From: Enchytraeus crypticus
Lineage: Eukaryota > Annelida > Clitellata > Enchytraeida > Enchytraeidae
Length of the DNA: 64,000 nucleotides
Reading direction: 5' to 3'
Assembly: GCA_905160935.1 (NCBI GenBank)
Contig: CAJHZI010000264.1
Coordinates: 387,501-451,500 of the forward strand
The first letter of the stretch is position 1, and each line of letters opens with the position of its first letter. Of this stretch, positions 1 to 13,889 are shown piece by piece. Both the position numbers and the translations under genes were made by a program. The notes under the pieces are model-generated. The model made no database searches. It was not told the origin of the DNA and was given only the letters and a program-made list of their open reading frames with translations.

Positions 1-111
1 TACAAAATTATTCTTCAAATGAATTGTTTTCATTAAGATTCTTTACTGCTTATGTTTTCAAATTGTGCTACTTTGATACTGATGTTGTATGTACTATTTT
101 GAACCTTTTAG

Positions 112-2638
112 ACTCGATTCTGGTAATCGCTCTTCTACCATGTCACCCATTGTATATGAAGATGATGATAATATTGTTATAAGGTAAGTGATTCAGTCTG
201 TAACGTCTTGTTCAGCAACGTCTGTTATTCATTTTGTGGTGATTTATTGTATATTATCTTAATGCGATTTTAGTCATTCTGTAGTAGGTGATTATTATAC
301 AACGTCATTTTACAATGTATTTATGTCATTGTTGGTAAGTTTCTGTACTTAGTAGTTGATTTTGCTTCACTGTATTCATTTTGAGGTTGATGAACTATTT
401 TCTAACAATTCACAGCTTTGAATTCACTGAGTGATAGGCAACAATAGTACCTTCTCATTAATGTTAGCTAATATAAGCTATTAGTGCACAAATTAGCATT
501 TATTTGCCATATGTAGTATTTTTTGCTTAAAATCTCCACTTAATTACAGAAATAGTTCCTACCTTCGTTTTAAATACATCGTCTGGCAATTATGAGACTC
601 GAGAATATTGTTAGCAAAATGGAGAGTTTAGGCACAAGTATGTACCTATTTCCTGCGTATGGTTAATCTGCATATTACTGAACTTAGAATATTTTACGTA
701 GCAATGAGTGTTAATTTCATAATGAACTCTAATTAGTTCGTTATGAAACGAGACGCATTACTAATAAACTAGACACTAAAACACCATTATAGACTGCTTC
801 GTTTTGCTTCTTTTCTAGCAGTATAATTGCAACAGTCATATCCAGTACAGAAGTCCCTGCAATACTTCAGCATAGTCTAACACAAAACCGCAACACTTAG
901 CACAACAGTTTAATTTATTAATATTTGGCTAGCTTATCAAACTGCAGTAACTGCACTGAAAACAGGCTGACATATGTCATTTTATATATGTTATTTATAT
1001 ATATGACCTCTATTATTGATTTATATATATATGACCCTATTAATAGACTTTCCCCCCTTAAGATGTGTCCTATTCAACTGTTCTTCGTATTAAGAAATAG
1101 GAAGAAGAGTTGGATAGGATACATCCTAAGGGGGAAGGTTTATTAATAGAGGTCGTAAAAGGTAGAATGGAAGGGAAAACTAAATATACTACTCTATGTT
1201 TGGCACCTGCAGACGACCGATGAGTTATCAATCAATCAATGCCTCACACGATGAATCGATATCTGACACTAATGAGCGCAGCACCTTGTTAAATAGATAC
1301 AGATATTATGGCAGGCTGGATCCTAATCACTCAAGAAATTTTGTTAGTATTGCTCTGGTTCTCATATGAGTTTATATCCTGGAATCTGTATGCAGTAATT
1401 TAGTTAGAAAGCTGCTGCTAGATATCTTTAGTTTTTAAAAATGTTGAATATATACTACAACTTTCAATCTTAGTATTTTTGTTATTTTCTCTTGTATCTA
1501 TTACAAAAGAGGTACTTAAAGAGATATTTTGTATCTCTTACAAAAGAGATACTTAAAGAGATAGTTTGTATCTCTTACAAAAAACATACTTAAAGTGATA
1601 GTTTGTATCTCTTACAAAAGAGATACTTGAAGAGATAGTTTGTATCTCTTAGCTTATTGATGTTCTTACATATACAGGCTGTGCATTAAAAAAATATCCC
1701 CCTAGCACAATTACATAGCTTAGACAATTATTGATATTTCGCCTTGAAATGTTAAGGTTCTCTTGTGGAGGAATTTAGCCACAAGCTGACTAAACTTTGT
1801 AAAAAAAAATTTAAAGAACCAGAGTTATCGAAGTTTTGCGAAAAAATTGATTTTTTCATTTAATACGCAACATAAAACGTCAATTAGAATCAATTCCTTT
1901 TTGAAAATGTGCTGGTCCTGAAAAAGGCCGTTAGATGATGACGACTCTGATTTTGTGCTACAATGTGTGCTCGAAATGAACGCCCTGGGCTTTAATGTCG
2001 GCCAGAAGTCTTGTCTTACAGATAAAATTGCGCTGTCAATGGACTGTTGTGGTTGGTCTTTCCAGATCTCTTGAAGAACAGCCTTTGATTCCATTGTGTT
2101 TCTGGGTTTGGGCTTGAAAGCATGATACTTTTCCAACATGGTTCCCCAGACAAAAAATCAAGTGGAATAACATCTGTAGAATTAGGAGGCCAATCATTCA
2201 TTTTTATGAAATCTGGGCTATATTGTACAAGAAAGTATTGCGCAAGATGTGAAGTGTGAACCGGCGCGCCATCCTGTTCAAAAATGAAATCATTTGGCTT
2301 TAACTTGTTGCAGTCTTCAATCAGTTTCGGAAGAATAGTGTTAGTGTAATACATTGTAGCACAATATCAGAGTCATCATCAAATGGCCTTTTTTGTGGCC
2401 AGCACATTTTCAAAAAGGAATTGATTCTAATTGACGTTTTACGTTGTGTGTTAAATGAAAAAATCTATTTTTTCGCAAAACTTGGATAACTCCGGTTCCT
2501 TAAAAAATATTTTTACAACATTTGATCAGCTTGTGGCAAAATTCCTCCACAAGAGAACCTTAAAATATCAAGGCGAAATATCAATAATGGTCTAAGATAT
2601 CGTAATTGTGCTAGGGGGATATTTTTTTAATGCGCAGC

Positions 2639-2706
<68 letters not shown>

Positions 2707-4693
2707 TGTGGATTTCTGAGTTGGTAGCAGGATTGCCTTATTGAAGCAATTCAATAAATGTGAGGCTTTCTGTTCGAATTCTGGTCAGAGCTTTTCTGCA
2801 TTAGAATCTTCTTATATGCACATTTTTCAGTTTTAGAAATCTTCCCTTTTGAATCTCAAAGGGACTCATTCTACTCTAATCTAGTTCAATTTTGTGATAT
2901 TAAGAAGTTATTGACTTTATATTGTTGCACTTTCACTCGTCTCTAATTGTAATGTGAGTTGTTTTCGTTGTACTAGATTATGCCAGCTCATGTCGTTCCA
3001 TCTGAGTATTTGAACATTATTCCATTAGGATCTCAATCATCAGATGCCAATCAGTCGAGTCTTGTAACTATGTAAGTCAGACGTTTCTGATAAATATAGA
3101 TATTAAGTACTTTGTTAGCGTGATATTTTAATAAATTTCACTTTGGTCATCGCAGAGTGTTGTTTGCAATCATTGTTTGAGAACAGATAAGTACTGTTTA
3201 TGTTTATAATTGTTAGGCTTAGTCATTTAATTGATTGACCATATAGTGCATTACACTAGGATCTGCTTTTTCAGCCGACAACCGAACATCAGGTTATTAG
3301 AGAACTATTATGAGAGCAGACTTATATACAGGAACACCAGATATATTTAGCCACAGACCTTCAGCTGTTAAGCTTATGCAGTATAGAATCTAATGTAGAC
3401 TCTACTTTAGTCAGTTTTCTGAGCTAGGTAGATATATAAAAGCTGTAAAAACGATGTTAACGTCAGTTTCGTCTCTCGAAAGCGATATCAGTGACGAGCG
3501 AGCCCAGGATTTGAACCCTGCACAAATGGATCTGTGTTCGGAAGTCCTACCGATGGAGCTAGTGACGATGTCGGCCACTGTATGTAGGCCACTATATTGT
3601 TGGCCGTTTTATATATAAGCACTATATTTATTTGGCATTATTATAATGTATTTACTGTTCATTTATTAAAATACAGTATAATTCATAATTCACTTAATTG
3701 ATTTAATTTGCAATTTAGTAAAGATCATGAATGCCATCATAAAAAATTCATGATGGTGAGTTTCTGTAATAAATCTTTTGTAGTATTGGCTTACTGGACA
3801 AATTAGAAAAGTAACTTGGGATCGAGCGCCTCAGTCGCTCTATGGGCAAATATTGTTTTCAGGAAAATGTTAACGTCAACACAACATGTTGAAGTCACGA
3901 AGTCTACATGTAAAGGATAAAACTTAAAATACTAAGTCATTCGTTCAATAATAAATCTAACAATTTTGCTGTCTTATCAGCTTGACCATGAATATATCCG
4001 CGATCACTGGAGCTACTCAGCCACTTAAAACGTTATAACTATACTTGTCGCTGTACACGCTGAGCTAGTAAGACATTCATTTAGGGTTTAGAAGAATTTT
4101 TTAAAATTGACTTTTACAAGTAATTAATTATAAAATTAAAATTACCTGTTAGGTGTAATTTAGATTTTAAAATTCTAATTATTGCTGTCTGATTAGTAAT
4201 TTTGTTGATTAGTAATTTTGTATACTTGTTCAAAGATCTGTATTTATTTTGAAGCTTTTCTGTGCTCTCTGCCCAGATTTTCAATATGGAACACAATGAT
4301 GGGCACCTCAATATTGAGCATGCCGTGGGCCATTGGTCAGGTAATTTCTCTTTACTGATATCATAGTGAAGTTACGTGAAAGATTTGTAAATGGCAGAGC
4401 ATAATATTTTTTATTTATATGATTACAAACATGACACTGCATGTACATTAAAATTTTCAGGCATAGTTTCTGTTTTTTGTAGTTTTCCTTTTTCTCTCCT
4501 TCATTTCGTAGTTATTTGCTTTGTACATATCATTATTGGTTTGTAGTGATCATCTTTTCATAGTTATATTTATAAATATAAATCTTTGCCGGCCGTTTGA
4601 TAGCTCTTCAGTTGCAGCCAGCATGGATTTAAATTATCTTTCGTAACCCGGCGGTTGACGAAGATTATTTGTCAATCCAACACTTGGCAGAAC

Positions 4694-4758
<65 letters not shown>

Positions 4759-7700
4759 CTTAGACTTGCTAAAAATGATATTATATGTGGTTTTAGGCAG
4801 GATTTGGACTTGGCATTGCACTGATTGTGTTCATGGCAGGCCTCGCTCTTTTTACATCAAATCTTGTTCTCAGATCTTCTACATTCCTATGCAAGTATTC
4901 ATTGTGCGAAATGCAACTGTCTAAATCACTCTTATATGCAAATCTTGAATTATATGTATTAAACTTTAATTCAAAAGATAAAATATGCTAAACGGAATAA
5001 AAATTGATGACTATAGCAAAATATGTAGAAAGATCTCTATATGTTGATAAAACGTACTTCTGTTGAGAAGATATTTATTGGGATATCAATCCGTGAGAAG
5101 CATTTTTTAGTTAGAAATTTCGTGCAAATGATATTTATAGATTCAGAAAATCGAAGTGAAAAGTAACTCTTAACCACTCAATGAGTGGACTGACATTACT
5201 ACCAAGTAGTTTTCAATTACAATGTAATTCATCAGTCTTCTGACTTTGACATATATTACATTCTAATGCTAGCTACAAGTGTAGCAGAATTAATGTATTT
5301 AGTTTCTAATAAGTGAAGTTGAGATACTTGCAAGTTAGTGTTTGATGACACTTAACCAGGTGATCTGACTCAGCATTAAACGGCTATTAGATTATTCAAT
5401 GACTTTTGCTTCAATAAAATATGAGCATGTATTTTGTGATATATGGAGTATTTGCAGTGATATGTTAGATGTGTTGTAACTTTTTCAAAGGTGTCTGAGA
5501 TAATTTTGAGCAAGTATGAGAACTAATTTCGATTTTCGTTTTATTGCAAAGGTGGCTGGACGTTAAAGGTTTATGAAGGAGATCGGAGAACGCATAGTTA
5601 ATGGGTTTTGATTGACCTGGGTTGATTGACTCGTCTTTCATTTTCATTTTAGTTTTAAAGGAAGCCTATCGTCTTTGAGAAGAAATGTGTAAAATGTAGT
5701 TCTGAGATCTGTTTGCAGCAATTTCTAAATAAATGCACTCAATTTCTGTATAGTATATCTTATATATAGTATATCAGTGGTAGTACAGCGATGAAGAGCC
5801 TTGGACATCAAGTCTGAGGCTTTTTAAGAATCCATCGCTACTGCAATAGTCTGTTTTATCAATTAAGATTCAAATAAATTTTTAATTGTTTCTGATGTTG
5901 AGGAGAACTATGTTATTAATCAATGTTCACGCTTTCCTTTCGCATTCGGGAATAAAATAGGATGGGCATTTCGTTGTTTTTGTAGCTGAGATTACTGGTG
6001 TAGCAGCCAACTCGGTGGAGTTCTCTGACGTTTGTCGCCACTATCTCGGCAGAAAGGGAGAGCTTATAGGAATCATCTCTTCCTTTGTAGCTCTTTTAGG
6101 AGCTGTGGTGGTCTACTGGGTCTTGATGTCCAACTTTCTCTACAACACTGTTTTCTTTATTTACAGTTTGTATTTTATATTTATCTCTGATATTTTGTGA
6201 TGCAAAGTACAATATTTCTACTTGTACACTGCTATCACGTTCACTAATCGTACTTCGTAGATGAATAAGATAATATCATCATGTTTATCGACAGGTTGTG
6301 TTTTGTCTGTTATTTGTATTTTATGTTAGTCACTGTATTTAGATTAATAACACAGTATATATGTAAATTATTTATTTCTTCATCCTTGGTCTCCTCATCT
6401 CTTTGTGCTGTATGTGCTCTGTATATATATTATGTTATGTTTATATACACGTGTGATATTTCCAGTGTTTTGTGTCCGGGGCGCTGAAGACTAGACCAAC
6501 CGTAAAATGTTCGTTTCGTAAGAAGCGGCTGTGCAAGAACTGAGGAAGGCAACGGGAAACCGTCATACTGTTCCCAAGCTATAGGCTACATTAAATGTGT
6601 GGATATGGACTAGCCCTTTGTCTGCTATTTTGGAAAGGAGATGGCGTAACGGTTAGAGTCTTCGCCTAGGGAGCAAGTGACCCGGGTTAAAAGCCCACGT
6701 CAATCAATGCGCAACCCACTCCGTGCGAGCTAGCACAGGTTCAATGTACATAACTCAGGACGTGCTCAGCCAAAATATTTCACTTCGCTAAGATAAATAT
6801 TATCGGCAGAATAGAACCTACCAGTCGCTCGAATTTCACAACTAAGGATCTCGGCCATACTCGTTTCAACAGCAACTCGTAACGCAGTCAACTTAAGACC
6901 TTTATGATCAAATTCCAGTGATGTCTAGGCGATGGTTGAATGAGTGCGACATACGCTAAGAAGAAGAATAGCCTTTTTAAAATGGATTAACTCGTTGATC
7001 AATCAAATGCTCTTTATGAAGCGTTAATAGCAGCTTATGAGTAGGAATATGTACCTTGGACCTGCCACTTGGTAGATCACTATTTTGAGATGTGTATATG
7101 CTCGTGGACTGTAAGTGTATGCATAATTCTGGACATACAGGCATACATACTGTGAATGGAAATATTAAAAAATGCTTGTTACTTTGACTCTTTTAATATG
7201 CATATAAATTGCAATGAAACTTTTTTGCGATGTTGTTGATGTTGACAGATCAAATTTCTCACTCGTTTAACGAGACTTCATATATCAACCTAGACAACGA
7301 CACCAGTCACGACGATGGTTAGCAGGAGACTCGTAATTATGAATTGTTTTAAGAATGTATTTGATTGTGTAATTAAGTTTGATTTTGTATTCAGATGAGC
7401 TAACAAGGACTATCTCAAAATTGCTTTCAATATTATTTTTTTTATTGCTGCAGCTGGGGCCTAAGTTAGTTAATCGATGGAGCGTTGGTAGCGTGCACTT
7501 ATGATAAATGATAATAAATTTCTTTTGTTTTCTCTTTAAATCCCCTTGACTTCTCTATGCTGTTATCTCTAACTTATTGCGTTGCATTGGATGTCTGAAT
7601 TAATAGTATGCTTGCTTTATGATCAAGAGATTTCAATTTGAATCAAGCCAGATGATCTACTTGTACTACTTGTGATATAGAGACAGACGTTAAACTTAGC

Positions 7701-10700
7701 ATTTTAGCTTCTTTACAGCAAATCAGCTTATTATTTTTGTTTAGTCCTTGTTTGATGAAGAATTAATGGTTTAATTAATGGTTTAATTAATTAATTTGAT
7801 TATAGCAACCATTAATACTACATTAGTATTGACTACGGACTAGTAAACTTTAAACCTAATACTTCTTATTTCTACTTTCTAGGCTAGTGCATTATATTTA
7901 GTATATTGCATTATCCATTCTTCTCCTAATATATATTTTTGTTATACTTAGATAGTTACTGCAATAAGTAAGATTTAATTATTTCTTGTTGTGTGTTAGT
8001 CTACTGCCCAGGGTTACGAACATTCACCAGCTCGCTGAGCTCAAGCTCTGCATTCGATATCGCCTGGCATCCGCAGCACACCGTGCCTTTCTTCCTCATC
8101 TTTTTTCTCGTTCCTCTCATCAACTTCCGCTCTACAACATTCTTTACCAAGTTCAATGCCCTCGGTATGTTTTCACTGTAATGATATGTGGTTTATGTTG
8201 GTATCCTACGAGTGTATGTAGCATATGCCTTTGGGCTCTATGGTCATGCCAGTGTCTCTGTTTATATGTGTCTGATGTCATCTTATTTGTTGCATTTCTT
8301 CTATGGCTGGAGCCAGTGGTGATGTCGGTTAGATATTCGACCGCGGATCAGTATATGCAGGTTCAAATCCTGGGCTCGCCCGTCACTGACATCGCTTTCG
8401 ATTGAGGAAACTGACGTTAACCTAAGCTTTTACCAGCTTTATGATTACGCTCATGACAAATGTCATGTGCTGCAGAGTTTCCTTGCTTAGTTTTCTTGTT
8501 GTTGTTATCTCCTTTATGTCCTTATTTCCTCGTTCATCTCATGGTTAGTAGTGTATTGTTGCCTTTGAAAGCTCATCGATAACAGCTGGCGCGGATTTAG
8601 TTATAACTGTCTTGAACTTCGGGTTTTTTTGTTCATTCAGAACCGTTGTAATAGGTTTTTTGTTCATTCACAACCGTTGTTACTGGGTCATCCTAAGTGA
8701 TCGCTTTTGCAAGAACTAAGTGAACCCGACTTGCTTAACTTCATGGATTTACAAATATTGGTCAATTAATTAATGAAATGTTTTAATTTTCCTTTAGTTT
8801 ATAACAAGAAAAATATGTGAGCAACTTAATTTACTAACATTGGTTTTCCAGCTTAATTATCACTTCTAACATTAGAACTGGGCAAGATGTTAGGTTTTTG
8901 TTAGAGCCCTTTGTTCCTCTGATTGTAAAGAAATTGAGCTATAGTTCTTCTAACCACATGCACTTACCTATTGTTTGTATAATCTTTGCTGTGATGAACA
9001 AATAAACGATACTAAACTATCAACAATTCTCAAAAAAGTAGTTTTTCTGTTTGTTTTTATGAGCAGTTTACATATTTTTGTACATTAGGAACGCTATCAG
9101 TGGCCTATATGGTGGCTTTCATTGTGCGTAAAGCTGTTCGCTGGGGCTTCAATGTCGACTTTTCCATCACTGATCCTCATAAGTTCAAGGGTGTGCCAGG
9201 TAAACAATTGTATGTCGTCCAAATTGTTTATGTTTGTAGTGCGACATATCTACTTCGCTGAATTGTTAAGTGTTTAAGCTACCCACCCCTAGGAGCATAA
9301 CTTCTAATAAAAGCTTCAGAGTGAAGTAGTGAAGATGACAGTTAAAAGTTACTCTTAATACTAATTCTTATGTTGCTATATTTGAAATACTGAAGTACAA
9401 ATGAAGTACTAATAACGAAATTCATGTAGCTTAGTTGTTAGTCGCTAGGTTACGAGTAGTCCATGTAAAACTCAACTACTGATTGATTGATCAGTTTGAA
9501 TCCTGCCAGTCTCTCAACTGACTAGTCAACTTCAGTGACAAGTTCAGTTCATGTTCACATTCATATCTTCGGATACTGAAGAAAATAATTATTTATTTAG
9601 GCTACGTATTTATTGGGTCCTTTCACTGATATTGAATGATTGCATATTATGTCTACATACTGATATGGTGAGGAATATTAATTGATTGTTTTTGCTGACT
9701 GATTGTTTATTCTATATGTGTACAGATGGGAAGAAAAGTAGTAATTGATTACTTTCTGTATATTGTTTTTAGTGGAGAGGATTATGATAAGTTTTGATCT
9801 TTTAATTTCAGAGGCGTTGCCCACATTCCCCGCTCTCACTGGTATCCTCTCTCTCGCCTATTTTATTCACAACTGTGTTCTGTCGATCACGAGGAATCAG
9901 AGAAGACCTGAAAATAACGTTTGTTACGTTTCTCTGATTGTATTATTTGAGTTTTTAGTCATCACTTTTTTCTGTTCTTAAATTTTGTTTCCTCTCTCTC
10001 TGCATTCATACTCAGTAAAAGCACTCCTCTAGCCTACAAGTTGATTCATTCGCAAAGTCTAAACCTTCATCCTACTACTATAGTATGCTGTAGCTTTCTT
10101 ATGTATTTGTTTGTTCCGAAAAATATATAATCTTAGGTGCTTTCCCACTGCTTTCCTATGTTTTCTGCTTAGTCGTCTCCTACGACTCTTGCGGTACAGA
10201 GTGGGTCTATTATATAGTGACCCGGATACAATACGATGAAACGTTTTTTATATATGGTATATTAGAATTTTAATTAATGATATATTCTGATATTAAATAT
10301 TTCACTACATCTAAACTATGTTCTGAATGTACAGCCGTGAATGCGCGTTTATTTTCTTCTTTTAATCCTTCATATAAGTTCAATATTAGCGTTTTATTAT
10401 TTGTTTATTAATTCTGATAAATTTTGTAAACTATTGCATTTATTACTAATTTTTATTACTTTCTTCACTCATTGTTTGCCATACCAGAGTTTGTCTGAAA
10501 AATGGCTTGCAATACTAGTTTAGCTTTTTATATTGGCTGGAGCCTGTGGCGACGTTGATAAGATATCCGACCGCGGATCAGCATGTGTGAGTTCAAATCC
10601 TGGACTCACGCGTCAACGATATTTATTTGGAGAGATGAAACTGGCGTTAACATCAGCTTTTTTTACTGTTACGCCTATATTATAATTACTAATTTTTTAC

Positions 10701-11697
10701 GAGATATGGTGTCGGGCTTGTTAGATCTATAGCATATCTCTTATAAGTTTCAATATTATAGTCTATATAGTATAGTAGCGTATGGATGGATTGGCTGCTA
10801 TTTAAATTTTTTTGATATTTTAACAAATATGCTTACAAAACTTCTTCGTAAACTGCACAATAGATTTGCTCGCGATTTTGATCACTCATTTGCTCATAGA
10901 CAATATGGAAAAAAGGAACAGCCAAGGCCAGGTTTAACGTCTGTTTCCTGCTCGATTGAATGTCATCACGGGAAGAGAACTTGATTCGAATCGTGCACCT
11001 TATGATCCTACTGAAGTGTAATGCTATTGGGTCATTTGTGTATTTCATAAAGTAAATATATGCCGTAAAAGTTTTGAAATTATGTGTGTAATTTGAAAGC
11101 TAACTTATTGAAACATATAAGAGTGGATTAATTATTTATGTTTTAATTATTTCTATTCATAAGATTTGAACTTACACGCTATATTTGAGACAGTATATTT
11201 AACTAGTGCTCTAATTCTTTACTGGTTCTTGCCACGAAAGCTACCACTTTCTCCATAATAAGGCTATGAATTTAAATTTTTTTACTGTTTTTATGCTGTG
11301 ATTCCGAGCAATAAGCACACCATTGATATACTAACATGTAAACACTGCAGAGAGTGGTCTGCATCATAGCTTCTCTGTGCTTTGCCAGTAGGATTCTCTA
11401 ATTCCAGTCCTTAGAATTGTTTATTGTTGTGTAGAGTCGAGACTTGAGTATAGCCTACTTATGCGTAATGCTGACTTACTTATTCATCGGGATCATGTTC
11501 TACACAAGTTTTCCATTACCAAAGTTCTGCATTGAAGATGTAAGTTTCAGAATTCTGAGTGCGTCGTTTAACTAATTTTGTGATAGACTTAGAATGTTTT
11601 GTTTGTTACTTGCTAGGTTTCCCTAGAATTGCTTCTAAAAATTGAAACTAAAACTTTGAAACTCTCGTTTATATATTAATGTTTGTTTATATATATG

Positions 11698-11742
<45 letters not shown>

Positions 11743-11777
11743 TTTCTTCTCGCTCTCTCTCTCTCTCTCTCTCTCTA

Positions 11778-11830
<53 letters not shown>

Positions 11831-12584
11831 TAGTGCACTGCCTACTGGCAGATTCATGGTAGGCCTATATAACATCTCCACTCTTCTCTGTCTTCGCCTT
11901 CCTCTTCATTTCCACATATGAGTGGGACTTTAAATCATCTAACATACCTAATCTCGGCCTGCCCCTCCTCTTTTTCCTTCCATTCTACCTTCTATGACCT
12001 CTTTTAATAGACCTTCCCCCCTTAGAATGTGTCCTATCCATCTCTTCTTCCTATTTCTTAATACATTTATCAACTGTCTATCTGTGCCAACTCTCTCCAG
12101 GACTTCCTCATTTGTAACCTTTTGAGTCCAGCTAATCCTCTCCATTCTTCTCCAAATCCACATTTCCAATGCCTCCAGTTTCCTAATATCTTCCTTTCCT
12201 TAAGGTCCATGTTTCACATCCATATAATAGCGTGGTCCAAACCAAAGTTTTCACTATCTTTATCTTTGTGTCTTTCTTTAGACTTTTTGTTAATAGTTCT
12301 TTTCTACTACCAAAGGCCGCTTTTGCTTGTGCAATCCTACTGCATATTTCTGTCTCACATTTCCCATCATCGGTTATAGTATGACCCAAATATTTGAAAC
12401 TCCTTACCTGTTCCAATTTCGTACCATTTATTGTGATATTAACTTCACCTTTATTATTGGACACTCTCATACCCTTGGTCTTTTTTTATTTTAATCTTCA
12501 TGTCATATCTTAAGGCCGTATCATTCAGCTTATCCATTATCTTCTGCAATCCAATCTCGCTGCCGCTACCATTCCTTGGTCATC

Positions 12585-12667
<83 letters not shown>

Positions 12668-13857
12668 ATATATAATATATGTCTATGTGAATGATTGAAT
12701 ATATTTTTGATATAACACTTTGAATCTGGAACTTTTTACCTACTTACCTTCCTTCTGGAACTCTTTACCTACTAATCTTTGCTCTTGTTCTTCCATTTGA
12801 ACTTTCTCTGGCAAGTTTTAGTGTATATCTTTCCACCGTTGACATACTCTATCTATCCTGACCATTTTACGATCACCGGACCGGCATGCATTTAGGATCT
12901 TACTTCTCCTCGGCACATTTCTTTTGTAGATTGGTTTGGGTGAATTGATCTCTTTTGATGTATGCTGTGTGGACGTCTCAGACGTAATCTTTGGATGAGG
13001 AACCAGATTTTAAATTTAAATTGAAATGTTAATTTTATTTAGCTAATTATTATTGAACTCTTCCTGTAAAGTAGTCTCGAAGACCGATTTCGGCCATGAC
13101 ATGCTAGGCCTATATAAGTTTTCGTTGTTAATATTTAAAATAATAGTAATAATTTACCTTTCGACTGCCTCTGACACCGCAATTGATCATAACATTTTTA
13201 TCAGAAGACTTCAATGTGCTTTTGTATCTATGATTCAGCTTTCTCTCGTATCTCCTCCTATCTCTCTGTTCGCACCCAATCCTTAATTATTGGTAACGAA
13301 CGATCTCCTAAATTACCACTTCTATGCTAAGGTCCACAAGAATCTGTTCTTGAACCTTTCTTATTCTTAATAGACTACTCCGCATAGTTATGTTTTAGAT
13401 AACGCTTCATTCACTTCTTTGCGGATGATGTTAAGATTCAGTTTGTCATAATATCTGTGTCTCTTCAGTGCCGTGTTCATTCGTGTCAGAACTATGTAGA
13501 ACTGTATAATAAAAATATTATTATTATCATCATCATCTGTATTATCTTTTTAACCCGGGTGTAAAGAACCCGAGGATTGATAAAAAAATGACTCAAGCAA
13601 TGTGCTGAATCGCCGCCGAGCTACTCGAGGTCATCTAGCGGCTTGAAAGAATTACTGAAGTAGACTGCATTAAAACTTTGCAAAGTCATGGAAAGCCTTT
13701 GACAAAGAAAAGAGTTCTCTCCCTTATCGCCCGTTTGCTCTGCAATAAGTCTGCCTATGCCTTTAATGAAGTCAATTTCATCGGGACTCATGGGGCACAT
13801 GAATCCCGATGAAGATTCATTATTATTATTATTATTATCATCATTACCATCATTATC

Positions 13858-13889
<32 letters not shown>

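Noticed and set aside
6640-6700. A functional tRNA gene
   Set aside because: A and B boxes are present, but no acceptor stem pairs at the ends and a second copy exists at 45.6 kb; it is a SINE head.
8305-8405. The forward ORF covering 7986-8405 as one gene
   Set aside because: It is a wrong frame over the 8000-8164 exon followed by intron and a SINE.
11336-11400. A CTGCAG|AGAGTGG acceptor and open stretch as an SLC38A9 exon
   Set aside because: The reading does not match the family; the true exon with RDLSIAY starts at 11435.
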